DNA of 64,000 nucleotides from Panacibacter ginsenosidivorans (GTDB lineage: Bacteria; Bacteroidota; Bacteroidia; Chitinophagales; Chitinophagaceae). The stretch's first letter is position 1; each line of letters opens with the position of its first letter. The translations under genes and the position numbers were made by a program. The notes beneath the pieces are model-generated. The model was not told the DNA's origin. It saw nothing but the letters and a program-made list of their open reading frames with translations, and searched no databases. Shown one piece after another: positions 1-7,985 of this stretch. The stretch lies in assembly GCF_007971225.1 (NCBI RefSeq), contig NZ_CP042435.1:2421501-2485500 (forward strand), given 5' to 3'.

Positions 1-2
1 TA

Positions 3-641
3 AACATGAAAGATATTGGCAGCGCAAAACTGCCGTTGCTGTTAAAAGATTTTGACTCTGTAGCAAAAGCAACATTCGATACTTCAAAATATAAAATTAC
101 GTTCACCGGTACCAGCGTAACATTTCTTGAAGGCACCAGTTTTATCATCAATGGTTTAAAAGAAAGCATCATGTGGGCATTCCTGCTCATCGCATTATGT
201 ATGCTTTATCTCTTTCGTTCTGCAAGAATTTTATTGTGCTCGCTTATACCCAATCTAGTGCCGCTGGTCATCACTGCAGGCGTAATGGGCTGGACAGGCA
301 TTGCACTGAAACCTTCTACTGTACTCATTTTCAGCGTAGCACTTGGCATTGTGATAGACGTAACCATACGTTTTCTTGTCAACTACAAACAGGAACTCCC
401 GTTACGCAACGATGATGTGGAAGACACATTGATACAAACTATCCGCCACACCGGCATTAGCATCATTTACACATCGCTTGTGTTGATAGCAGGTTTTATA
501 ATTTTCTGTGTCAGTGATTTTGGCGGCACTAAAGCATTGGGCTGGCTCACTTCATTAACACTGTTAGTTGGTACTGTTACCAATCTTGTATTGCTGCCCG
601 TATTGATCAATACATTGGTTAAGAAAAAGAAAAGCAAGTAA
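3..641 (+). CDS. RND/MMPL-family exporter, C-terminal part (5' end outside window)
   Basis: The reading frame is open to the left edge, so only the last 212 or so residues are present. It ends in a membrane domain with about five hydrophobic helices. The helix reading VALGIVIDVTIRFL resembles the G-x-x-x-D segment of helix 4 in RND and sterol-sensing-type transporters, and a basic KKKKSK tail follows. Family knowledge suggests proton-driven export of lipids or hydrophobic compounds; the substrate cannot be told from this fragment. The ATG at 6 is an internal Met, not necessarily the start. A type 1 GTTG repeat follows the stop. Confidence 0.8.
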   Translation, partial: NMKDIGSAKLPLLLKDFDSVAKATFDTSKYKITFTGTSVTFLEGTSFIINGLKESIMWAFLLIALCMLYLFRSARILLCSLIPNLVPLVITAGVMGWTGIALKPSTVLIFSVALGIVIDVTIRFLVNYKQELPLRNDDVEDTLIQTIRHTGISIIYTSLVLIAGFIIFCVSDFGGTKALGWLTSLTLLVGTVTNLVLLPVLINTLVKKKKSK

Positions 642-678
642 TTTTTGAGCCAGGCTTTTGAATTGTTATGATGCTTTT

Positions 679-698
679 GTTGCGTCGCACTCTTGTAC
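679..698 (+). repeat. GTTG repeat copy 1 (type 1)
   Basis: Core GTTGCGTCGCACTCTTGTAC. It is preceded by the family's left flank TTTTTGAGCCAGGC directly after the RND gene stop, and followed by GTTCAGCA. It lies between two + genes. Confidence 0.92.
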
Positions 699-761
699 GT
701 TCAGCATATATTTCAACAAAAAACAGGAAGCTAAAAATATTTCTCTGCGTCTCTTCCCCGT

Positions 762-795
762 TTGTGGTAAATAACCGGTAAATAAAATACATTCG
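762..795 (+). promoter_or_regulatory. Bacteroidota-type promoter of the HemJ-like gene
   Basis: TTG at 762-764, 23 bases, then TACATTCG at 788-795. The -7 box ends four bases before the ATG at 800, which would make the transcript leaderless. Confidence 0.5.
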
Positions 796-799
796 TTGT

Positions 800-1348
800 A
801 TGTATAGTTATCTTAAAGCATTACATATCATTTTTGTAGTTACCTGGTTTGCCGGTATGTTTTATATGCCGCGCTTGTTTATTTACAGTACAGAAGCTGG
901 CGAAAAAACAGAAATAGAATGCAATATCCTGCGTAGCCAGTTTAAGATCATGATGAGGCGCTTATGGTATGGTATTACATGGCCTTCTGCAATCCTTACA
1001 TTGATCTTTGGGCCGCTGGTGATGTTTAATGCTGGCTGGAATAAACTCATACTGGAACCTGAAGGAAGATGGTTACTTATTAAACTGATCTTTGTTGTAT
1101 TACTCTACGTTTATCATTTTACGCTGCATAAGATTTTTAAACAGGAAATGAATGGCATATACAAATACACATCACAGCAATTGCGAATGTGGAATGAAGT
1201 ATCAACAGTTTTTCTTGTTGCCATCGTTACACTTGCCGTAGTAAAACAATCTGAAAGCTTCATCTGGTCACTTGCAGGATTGATAGGATTTATTATCGTA
1301 CTGATGAGCGCTATAAAAATTTATAAGATCATTCGAACTAAAAAATAA
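800..1348 (+). CDS. hemJ: HemJ/CopD-like membrane protein (probable protoporphyrinogen IX oxidase)
   Basis: A 182-residue membrane protein with about five helices (near 6-24, 55-76, 88-108, 130-147 and 154-176). The N-terminus YLKALHIIFVVTWFAGMFY matches the UPF0093/HemJ signature, including the conserved His at position 9 proposed to bind heme and the downstream PRLFIY. Family knowledge assigns oxidation of protoporphyrinogen IX in heme synthesis to HemJ; many Bacteroidota members are labelled only CopD family. It stands 15 bp before an amidohydrolase with no clear functional link. Family placement is firm; the enzymatic role is inferred. Confidence 0.75.
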   Translation: MYSYLKALHIIFVVTWFAGMFYMPRLFIYSTEAGEKTEIECNILRSQFKIMMRRLWYGITWPSAILTLIFGPLVMFNAGWNKLILEPEGRWLLIKLIFVVLLYVYHFTLHKIFKQEMNGIYKYTSQQLRMWNEVSTVFLVAIVTLAVVKQSESFIWSLAGLIGFIIVLMSAIKIYKIIRTKK

Positions 1349-1363
1349 TTTAACTCACGTTGT

Positions 1364-2998
1364 ATGAAAAATATATTGTTGCTTTTTGTAATTAGTTTTT
1401 TGCTTTTTTCCTGTTCGTCTAAAACTTCAGTTGACCTTATCGTTCATAATGGAATTGTTTATACTGTTGACAGCGGTTTCTCCACAGCGCAGGCATTTGC
1501 GGTGAAAGATGGCAAGATCGTAGAAGTAGGAAGCAATGAAGCAATACTCAATAACTATGAAGCAAAAGAAAAAGTTGATGCAGGTGGCAAAGCTGTTTAC
1601 CCAGGTTTTATAGATGCACATGCACATTTTATAAGTTATGGTCAATCACTTTTTTCTGTGGACCTGTATGATTCCAAAAGTTTTGATGAAGTATTAGAGC
1701 GGGTTAAAAAATTTGCTGCGGAACATCCCAGCGAAACATGGATTCGTGGCCGCGGCTGGGACCAGAATAAATTTCCCGGCAAATCTTTTCCAACCAATGA
1801 TTCACTAAATAAATACTTTCCTGATAAGCCCGTATTACTTGAACGTGTGGATGGGCATGCATATGTAGCCAATGCAAAAGCATTGGAGATTGCAAATGTG
1901 CATCCGGGTCAAACTATTAATGGCGGTTCTTTTGAAACATTTAATGGCAGGCTTACGGGTATTCTTGTAGATAATGCCGGAGATGTTATTGCTTCAAAAA
2001 TTCCTTATCCTTCCAAAGAAGAAATGGAACGCTGGCTAATGGCTGCACAAAAAAATTGTTTTGAGCAAGGCCTCACTACCATTACAGAATGTGGTATAAG
2101 TTATCGTGCTGTTGACCTGCTCGATACCTTACAAAAAGAAGGCAAACTGGATATGCGTTTGTACATTATGCTCAGTGATGATAAAGTAAATTACGATAAA
2201 TATCTTTCCAAAGGCCCATACAAAACAGACAAGCTTTTTGTAAAAGGTTTTAAAGTTTATGCGGATGGTGCATTGGGCAGCCGTGGTGCCTGTTTATTGC
2301 AGCCATATAGCGACAGGCCGAACTGGCACGGGTTTTTATTAAACACAAAATCACATTACGATTCTGTTGCAGCATTACTCGCCAATACAGATTTTCAAAT
2401 GTGCACGCATGCTATTGGCGATAGCGCTAATCGTGAGATACTAAATGTGTACAACAAATACCTGAAAGGAAAGAATGATAAACGCTGGCGCATTGAACAT
2501 GCACAGATCATTAATCAAAATGACTTTAATCTATTTGGCAATGCTTCTATCATTCCTTCTGTGCAGCCCACGCATGCAACGAGTGACATGTATTGGGCCG
2601 GCGAACGTCTTGGTACCGAAAGATTAAAAGGTGGTTATGCATTAAAACAATTGCTCCAACAGAATGGTTGGTTGCCACTTGGTACAGATTTTCCTGTAGA
2701 AGATATTAGTCCGTTCAAAACCTTTCTGGCTGCAGTTTTCAGGAAAGATGCAAAAAGCTATCCTGCAGGTGGTTTTCAAATGGAGAATGCGCTATCAAGA
2801 GAAGAAACGATTCGTGGCATGACCATCTGGGCTGCCAAAGCAGACTTTATGGAGAATGAAATCGGCAGTATTGAAACAGGCAAAAAAGCAGACTTTATTA
2901 TTCTTGATAATGACCTTATGAAGGTGAATGAAACAGATGTACTGAATACAAAAGTTATCTCCACATACAGTAATGGCAAAAAAGTTTTTGGTAAATAA
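1364..2998 (+). CDS. Lipoprotein amidohydrolase, YtcJ-like (amidohydrolase family 3)
   Basis: 544 residues starting with a lipoprotein signal (LLFSC, lipidated Cys17), so it should act at the envelope. The metal-dependent hydrolase motif GFIDAHAHF places the HxH metal ligands at residues 86 and 88. Later segments FKVYADGALGSRGA, THAIGD, WRIEHAQ and LGTDFPVE follow the order of YtcJ/NfdA-type amidohydrolases. These hydrolyse amide or N-formyl bonds; the substrate is unknown. Length is normal for the family. It may be co-transcribed with the HemJ-like gene 15 bp upstream. Confidence 0.85.
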   Translation: MKNILLLFVISFLLFSCSSKTSVDLIVHNGIVYTVDSGFSTAQAFAVKDGKIVEVGSNEAILNNYEAKEKVDAGGKAVYPGFIDAHAHFISYGQSLFSVDLYDSKSFDEVLERVKKFAAEHPSETWIRGRGWDQNKFPGKSFPTNDSLNKYFPDKPVLLERVDGHAYVANAKALEIANVHPGQTINGGSFETFNGRLTGILVDNAGDVIASKIPYPSKEEMERWLMAAQKNCFEQGLTTITECGISYRAVDLLDTLQKEGKLDMRLYIMLSDDKVNYDKYLSKGPYKTDKLFVKGFKVYADGALGSRGACLLQPYSDRPNWHGFLLNTKSHYDSVAALLANTDFQMCTHAIGDSANREILNVYNKYLKGKNDKRWRIEHAQIINQNDFNLFGNASIIPSVQPTHATSDMYWAGERLGTERLKGGYALKQLLQQNGWLPLGTDFPVEDISPFKTFLAAVFRKDAKSYPAGGFQMENALSREETIRGMTIWAAKADFMENEIGSIETGKKADFIILDNDLMKVNETDVLNTKVISTYSNGKKVFGK

Positions 2999-3025
2999 TT
3001 TTTTTTGCTGCGCCATTTACAGAAT

Positions 3026-3045
3026 GTAGAAGTGTGCGACGCAAC
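3026..3045 (-). repeat. GTTG repeat copy 2 (type 1)
   Basis: On the minus strand the core reads GTTGCGTCGCACACTTCTAC. It lies between the converging ends of the amidohydrolase and the M23 peptidase. The far flank GGCCGGGATC is the family's CCGGGTTC-like border. Confidence 0.9.
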
Positions 3046-3087
3046 AGCAGATGCTACAAGCTTTGCGGCCGGGATCTTAAAAATTTC

Positions 3088-4059
3088 CTAATCAAAACTT
3101 TGATTAGCAGCTTTTGCATATTTCAATACCTGGTCGTATTGTTCAGGTGTAAGATCGTTGTAGAAAAAATAAACGGGATCAACAGGCTGGCCACCTTTAT
3201 GCACTTCATAATGACAATGCGGTCCGGTACTCTTACCCGTGCTTCCCACCCAACCTATTACTTCGCCGCGTTTTATTTGCTCACCAATATGCACCTTAAT
3301 ACGCACCATGTGGCCATATAAAGTTTCATAACTGTAACCATGATTGATGACAACATGATTGCCATAACCACCTGCATCGTACGAGGCTTCTTTTACCACG
3401 CCATTGGCAGTGGCATAAATGGGCGTGCCCTGTGTTGCAGCAAAATCAAGACCTGCATGAAATTTCGTGATCTTATAAACAGGATCTACACGATAACCAA
3501 AACCCGATGCAATATGCCGCAGATCTTTATTACTTACAGGTTGTATCGCAGGGATAGCAGCCAGCAATTTTTCTTTGTCTTTTATCATTGCATCAATATC
3601 GCTATAGGATTTTTGCTGGTAAGCAACACGTAAACTCAATGTGTTCAGCTGCGTGGTTAAACTCTTCACCAGTTCTGTTTCGCCCATACTTTGCACCAAT
3701 TGCACTTCTTTACTTTTTTCCATTTCTTTTAGCCTTGCACTATCAGGTATTGGTGTAGCTTCAAAAATAGCGCGGTATACATTGTTGTCGCGGTTTTCCA
3801 GTTCCAGCATTTGTTTCTGCAAATCATCGGTACGTTGTTGTAAAATAGAATATTGATCACGAAGGTCATCATTCTGTTTGCGCAATAAAATTTCTTTGGG
3901 CGATTCAATATATTCGAAAGCAATGGCAACAATAATTGCGGCAGCAACAAGCGTTGCAGCAATAAAACCAAATAATCGTAAAAGTCTTACCCGCAGTGGG
4001 GTTTCCAGCTTTTCATACCGGAGTGTATGTGTATTGTAGTAGTACTTTACTTTCTTCAT
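3088..4059 (-). CDS. Membrane-anchored M23 family metallopeptidase
   Basis: 323 residues: a basic cytoplasmic start, one membrane helix at about 30-49, a coiled coil at about 55-90, and a C-terminal M23/LytM domain. Zinc ligands are visible as HAGLDFA (His201, Asp205) and HCHYE (His281, His283), so the domain should be catalytic rather than an EnvC-type pseudo-enzyme. The expected role is cleavage of peptidoglycan cross-bridges or stem peptides in the periplasm. It is divergent from alaS. It starts at the ATG directly before the basic segment. Confidence 0.9.
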   Translation of the reverse strand: MKKVKYYYNTHTLRYEKLETPLRVRLLRLFGFIAATLVAAAIIVAIAFEYIESPKEILLRKQNDDLRDQYSILQQRTDDLQKQMLELENRDNNVYRAIFEATPIPDSARLKEMEKSKEVQLVQSMGETELVKSLTTQLNTLSLRVAYQQKSYSDIDAMIKDKEKLLAAIPAIQPVSNKDLRHIASGFGYRVDPVYKITKFHAGLDFAATQGTPIYATANGVVKEASYDAGGYGNHVVINHGYSYETLYGHMVRIKVHIGEQIKRGEVIGWVGSTGKSTGPHCHYEVHKGGQPVDPVYFFYNDLTPEQYDQVLKYAKAANQSFD

Positions 4060-4110
4060 TGAGCAAGCAAATATTTATGGGCCCAACTTATGAATAACTA
4101 TTTAACTTTC

Positions 4111-4130
4111 GTTGCGTCGCACACTTGTGC
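4111..4130 (+). repeat. GTTG repeat copy 3 (type 1)
   Basis: Core GTTGCGTCGCACACTTGTGC, followed by TTATTCAGCAG, the usual right flank. It lies in the divergent gap between the M23 peptidase and alaS, upstream of the alaS -7 box. Confidence 0.9.
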
Positions 4131-4205
4131 ATTTTTATCATTATTCAGCAGTTTGATCCGCACAACTTTAAACACTAAACATAAAACTGTAAACTTTCTT
4201 AATCT

Positions 4206-4213
4206 TACCTTTG
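4206..4213 (+). promoter_or_regulatory. Candidate -7 box for alaS
   Basis: TACCTTTG fits TAnnTTTG. No TTG is found at the expected -33 spacing. If used, the leader would be about 60 bases. Confidence 0.35.
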
Positions 4214-4280
4214 CCACCCGTAAGCGAACAAAGATAAAGGCTTACAAACTTAATACTATTCTAAATTTTGATTGACGATT

Positions 4281-7037
4281 ATGCTTACAAGCGCTGAAAT
4301 AAGAAAACAGTTTTTAGATTTCTTTCAATCGAAAGGTCATCATATAGTTCCTTCTGCTCCTATTGTTGTAAAGAACGATCCCACTTTGCTTTTTACCAAT
4401 GCAGGTATGAACCAGTTCAAAGATTATTTCCTGGGTAACAAAAAAGCACCATATACACGTGTTGCCGATACACAAAAATGTTTGCGCGTAAGTGGTAAGC
4501 ACAACGATCTTGAAGAAGTAGGGGTTGATACGTATCACCACACTATGTTTGAGATGCTGGGCAACTGGAGCTTTGGTGATTATTTTAAAGCAGAGGCTAT
4601 TGCCTGGAGCTGGGAATTACTTACCGAAGTTTATAAACTGGATAAAGACCGTTTATACGTAACCATCTTTGAAGGTGATGTAAAAGAGAATTTACCCAAA
4701 GATGAAGAAGCATACAATGAATGGAAAAAAGTAATTGCAGAAGACCGCATATTATTAGGCAATAAGAAAGATAATTTCTGGGAAATGGGCGATACAGGGC
4801 CATGCGGACCATGTACAGAAATTCATGTTGATTGCAGAACGGATGAAGAAAGAAAAGCAGTTGATGGCAAAACTTTGGTGAATAATGATCATCCCCAGGT
4901 GATAGAAATATGGAACAATGTATTTATACAATTCAATCGTTTAAAAGACGGGAGCCTTGAACCATTACCCGCTAAACATGTAGATACCGGTATGGGTTTC
5001 GAGCGTTTGGTGCGTGTGATACAAAATAATACATCTAATTATGATACAGATGTTTTTACAGGAACGATTGCAGCAACAGAAAATATAGTTGGTAAAAAAT
5101 ATAATGCAACCGCAATTAACTCTCCCTCAACCGGAGGGAGTTGGAGGGAGGCCGTTGCTTTTCGTGTAATTGCAGATCATATCCGTGCAATATCATTTAC
5201 TATAGCGGATGGACAGTTGCCATCTAATACCGGTGCAGGCTATGTTATAAGAAGAATATTAAGAAGAGCAGTCCGCTATTACTATTCTTATTTGGATTAT
5301 AAGCAACCATTACTGCATCAGCTATTGCCTGTTATTGCAAAACAATTTGCAAATGTATTTCCTGAGTTAGAACAACAATTAGATTTTGTAAGCAAAGTGG
5401 TAAAAGAAGAAGAAGATGCTTTTTTAAAAACACTTGGAAAAGGTATTACTAAGTTCAATTCATATATTAATTTTCGTGAGCAATTCCCAGAAGCGACTCA
5501 TGCATATAATGAAGAACTCGGCGATGAATTTCCTTATGATATTCAAGAGGGGAAAAAGGTTATAGTTAATCCTCAATCGCTTGAAGTAACTCAAAAAACA
5601 ATTCCTGGCAAGTTTGCTTTCGAGTTAACCGATACTTACGGCTTTCCGATTGATTTGACAGAATTAATGGCAAAAGAAATAGGCTGGAAAGTTGATGTCA
5701 AAGAATTTGAAAAGGAATTGGCTAAACAAAAATCCCGCTCCCGTGCAGCCACAGCAATAGATACAGAAGACTGGATTGTTTTAGATGAATATGCATTGAA
5801 TGAATTTGTTGGTTATGATTCAATGGAGATACAAACAAAAGTTACCAAGTACAGAAAAGTAAAAGCAAAAGGCAAAGAAGCATTTCAAATTGTTCTGGAA
5901 GCAACGCCATTTTATGCAGAAAGCGGTGGACAGGTTGGTGATACAGGAAAGCTATTGCTCAACAATGAAGAAATAATCATTACCGATACAAAAAAAGAAA
6001 ACAACCTTATCATACATTTTGCAGACTCAATTCCTGCAGACTTGAATGGAGAAGTTTTTGCAAAAGTGGATGTTACAAAAAGAAAAGCAACAGAAGTTCA
6101 TCATAGCGCAACACATTTACTGCATGCAGCTTTACGCAAAGTATTGGGCACACATGTAGCGCAAAAAGGAAGCCTTGTGAATAATGAACATTTGCGTTTC
6201 GATTTCTCTCATTTCGCAAAAGTTACCGATGAAGAAATTGCGCAGATAGAAATACTCGTAAACGAAAAGATAAGAACCAATATTCCTGTCGTAATAAAAC
6301 AAATGCATAAAGACGAAGCCATTGCTATGGGTGCCATGGCATTGTTTGGTGAGAAGTATGGAGATACTGTGCGTGTAGTAATTATTGATCCGCATTACTC
6401 CATAGAATTATGTGGCGGCACACATGTTTGCAATACCGGTGAACTGGGTTTCTTTAAGATCAAACATGAAAGCGCTGTTGCAGCAGGCGTAAGAAGAATA
6501 GAAGCAGTTAGTGGTAAAGCTGCAGAAGAATTAATTGCAGAGCAATTCGAAACACTTGGTGTAATTCGTGAGACACTAAAAAATCCGAAGGAAATACAAA
6601 AGTCAGTGGAAAACCTTGTTACAGAAAATAATGAGCTAAAAAAGAAAGTAGAAAGCCTTGAAGCAAAACAATTAGCTGCTATAAAAAGTGAATTGGTTGA
6701 CAAAGCCCAAATCATTAACGGCTTCAACTTTATTGGGGAAGTATTGGAAGTAAGTAATGCCGATGCATTAAAGAAATTATCGTTCGATCTCAAAACATCT
6801 TTGAATAATTATATAGTTGTACTTGCAGCCAATATAGAAGGCAAAGCCTCCGTAGCTGTTTCTATGGATGATAATTTTATTGCAGCAAAAAATACTGACG
6901 CACCAAAGATCATTAAAGAACATATTGCACCATTAATAAAAGGTGGCGGTGGCGGACAAAAAACGTTGGCTACCGCAGGAGGCCAGGACACCAGTAATTT
7001 GCAACAGGTAATTGAGAAAGTAAAGGCATTATTATAA
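4281..7037 (+). CDS. alaS: Alanyl-tRNA synthetase
   Basis: 918 residues from the ATG at 4281 (a TTG nine bases upstream is in frame but less likely). Class II motifs are clear: HHTMFEMLGNWSFGDYF and CGPCTEIH, then the aminoacylation helix region RVIADHIRAISF, the editing/zinc motifs HHSATHLLHAALRK and CGGTHVCNTGELG, and the Gly-rich C-Ala end GGGGGQKTLATAGGQD. It charges tRNA-Ala and edits mischarged Ser/Gly. A G/C-rich palindromic repeat at 5122-5150 is translated in frame as SPSTGGSWRE just before the conserved AFRVIADH segment. A second longer stretch at about 395-440 also looks extended. Confidence 0.97.
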   Translation: MLTSAEIRKQFLDFFQSKGHHIVPSAPIVVKNDPTLLFTNAGMNQFKDYFLGNKKAPYTRVADTQKCLRVSGKHNDLEEVGVDTYHHTMFEMLGNWSFGDYFKAEAIAWSWELLTEVYKLDKDRLYVTIFEGDVKENLPKDEEAYNEWKKVIAEDRILLGNKKDNFWEMGDTGPCGPCTEIHVDCRTDEERKAVDGKTLVNNDHPQVIEIWNNVFIQFNRLKDGSLEPLPAKHVDTGMGFERLVRVIQNNTSNYDTDVFTGTIAATENIVGKKYNATAINSPSTGGSWREAVAFRVIADHIRAISFTIADGQLPSNTGAGYVIRRILRRAVRYYYSYLDYKQPLLHQLLPVIAKQFANVFPELEQQLDFVSKVVKEEEDAFLKTLGKGITKFNSYINFREQFPEATHAYNEELGDEFPYDIQEGKKVIVNPQSLEVTQKTIPGKFAFELTDTYGFPIDLTELMAKEIGWKVDVKEFEKELAKQKSRSRAATAIDTEDWIVLDEYALNEFVGYDSMEIQTKVTKYRKVKAKGKEAFQIVLEATPFYAESGGQVGDTGKLLLNNEEIIITDTKKENNLIIHFADSIPADLNGEVFAKVDVTKRKATEVHHSATHLLHAALRKVLGTHVAQKGSLVNNEHLRFDFSHFAKVTDEEIAQIEILVNEKIRTNIPVVIKQMHKDEAIAMGAMALFGEKYGDTVRVVIIDPHYSIELCGGTHVCNTGELGFFKIKHESAVAAGVRRIEAVSGKAAEELIAEQFETLGVIRETLKNPKEIQKSVENLVTENNELKKKVESLEAKQLAAIKSELVDKAQIINGFNFIGEVLEVSNADALKKLSFDLKTSLNNYIVVLAANIEGKASVAVSMDDNFIAAKNTDAPKIIKEHIAPLIKGGGGGQKTLATAGGQDTSNLQQVIEKVKALL
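5122..5150 (+). repeat. G/C-rich palindromic repeat inside alaS
   Basis: CTCCCTC (5122-5128), five-base loop, GAGGGAG (5134-5140), then TTGGAGGGAG. It resembles the intergenic palindromes at 20196 and 34302, but here it is in frame inside an essential gene. Confidence 0.65.
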
Positions 7038-7130
7038 CTTTTTTGTAAACCAATAAAAAGGAAGTAAACTTGTTATTATAAAATCCTGCTGTTGCCCGTT
7101 ATTTACTGAAAACTAAAATTTTATTTTCTC

Positions 7131-7841
7131 ATGTCTTCTGATCATTCTTTAAACGATCTGTCAAAAGACGGATCATCAACAGAGAACATTGTATATTTTG
7201 AAAAAACATACAACATGGGCTGGCTGTTGCCTTTGTTGCTGATCGTATTAGCCGCAGGCCTCGTATTGTATTTTATGAAAGGAGTCAATGATACATCTGT
7301 GCCGGGCATTGCATATGTTGAAGATACGGCTGCAGAAGCAATTGTTCCCGACAGCAGTCATATAACTCTCAGGAAGTCGCTCTCTATAAGACTTTCAGAC
7401 AGCACAGAAATAACAGCGTATAAAAATGGAATAGAGAACAAACTGATTTTATATATCATGTCTAAGAACCCCGTAGATAGTATCAGTAAAAACCGCTGGT
7501 TCGATTTTGATGATCTTAATTTTAAAACAGGCAGCGCAGAGTTAACCGATTCCAGCATGCACCAGGTACATAATATTGCCGTAATACTTAAAGTATATCC
7601 TAAGGTAAAAATAAAAATAGGTGGATATACAGATAAGACCGGTGATGAAAAACTAAACATGCAGTTATCGCAGGCAAGAGCGGATGCTGTTGTTAATGCT
7701 TTAAAGAAAGCGGGCGCAAATCCTGCACAATTAGTGGGCGCAGAAGGTTATGGCTCACAGTTTGCAAAAGCCGCTGCAAATGCACCCGATGAAGAAAAAC
7801 AAAAAGACAGGAGAATCTCTGTTAATGTGAGAGCAAAATAA
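7131..7841 (+). CDS. OmpA-family protein with N-terminal membrane anchor
   Basis: 236 residues. One hydrophobic helix at about 28-50 (WLLPLLLIVLAAGLVLYF) replaces a signal peptide, followed by a linker and a C-terminal OmpA/MotB-like domain from about 124. The domain carries the peptidoglycan-binding pattern GGYTDKTGDEKLNMQLSQAR, with Asp and Arg positions typical for diaminopimelate binding. The expected role is tethering the inner membrane or an envelope complex to peptidoglycan. It lies 93 bp after alaS and ends before a type 1 repeat and a bidirectional terminator. Confidence 0.85.
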   Translation: MSSDHSLNDLSKDGSSTENIVYFEKTYNMGWLLPLLLIVLAAGLVLYFMKGVNDTSVPGIAYVEDTAAEAIVPDSSHITLRKSLSIRLSDSTEITAYKNGIENKLILYIMSKNPVDSISKNRWFDFDDLNFKTGSAELTDSSMHQVHNIAVILKVYPKVKIKIGGYTDKTGDEKLNMQLSQARADAVVNALKKAGANPAQLVGAEGYGSQFAKAAANAPDEEKQKDRRISVNVRAK

Positions 7842-7891
7842 TTGAACATGATTTTTTATGAGCCCGGCTGCAGTTTTTCATAGCATCACCT

Positions 7892-7911
7892 GTTGCGTCG
7901 CACTCTTCAGC
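7892..7911 (+). repeat. GTTG repeat copy 4 (type 1)
   Basis: Core GTTGCGTCGCACTCTTCAGC with the full left flank TTTATGAGCCCGGC, then TAGCATCACCT. It sits between the OmpA stop and the terminator at 7943. Confidence 0.92.
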
Positions 7912-7942
7912 TGAAGAATTTAATTGAACAAATAATAATAAC

Positions 7943-7981
7943 AAGACCTGTTAGGTATTAAAAAAACCAACAGGTCTTTTA
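7943..7981. terminator. Bidirectional terminator between ompA-like and ABC genes
   Basis: Perfect 10-bp arms AAGACCTGTT (7943-7952) and AACAGGTCTT (7969-7978), with T-rich ends on both strands, between two convergent genes. Confidence 0.8.
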
Positions 7982-7985
7982 AATT

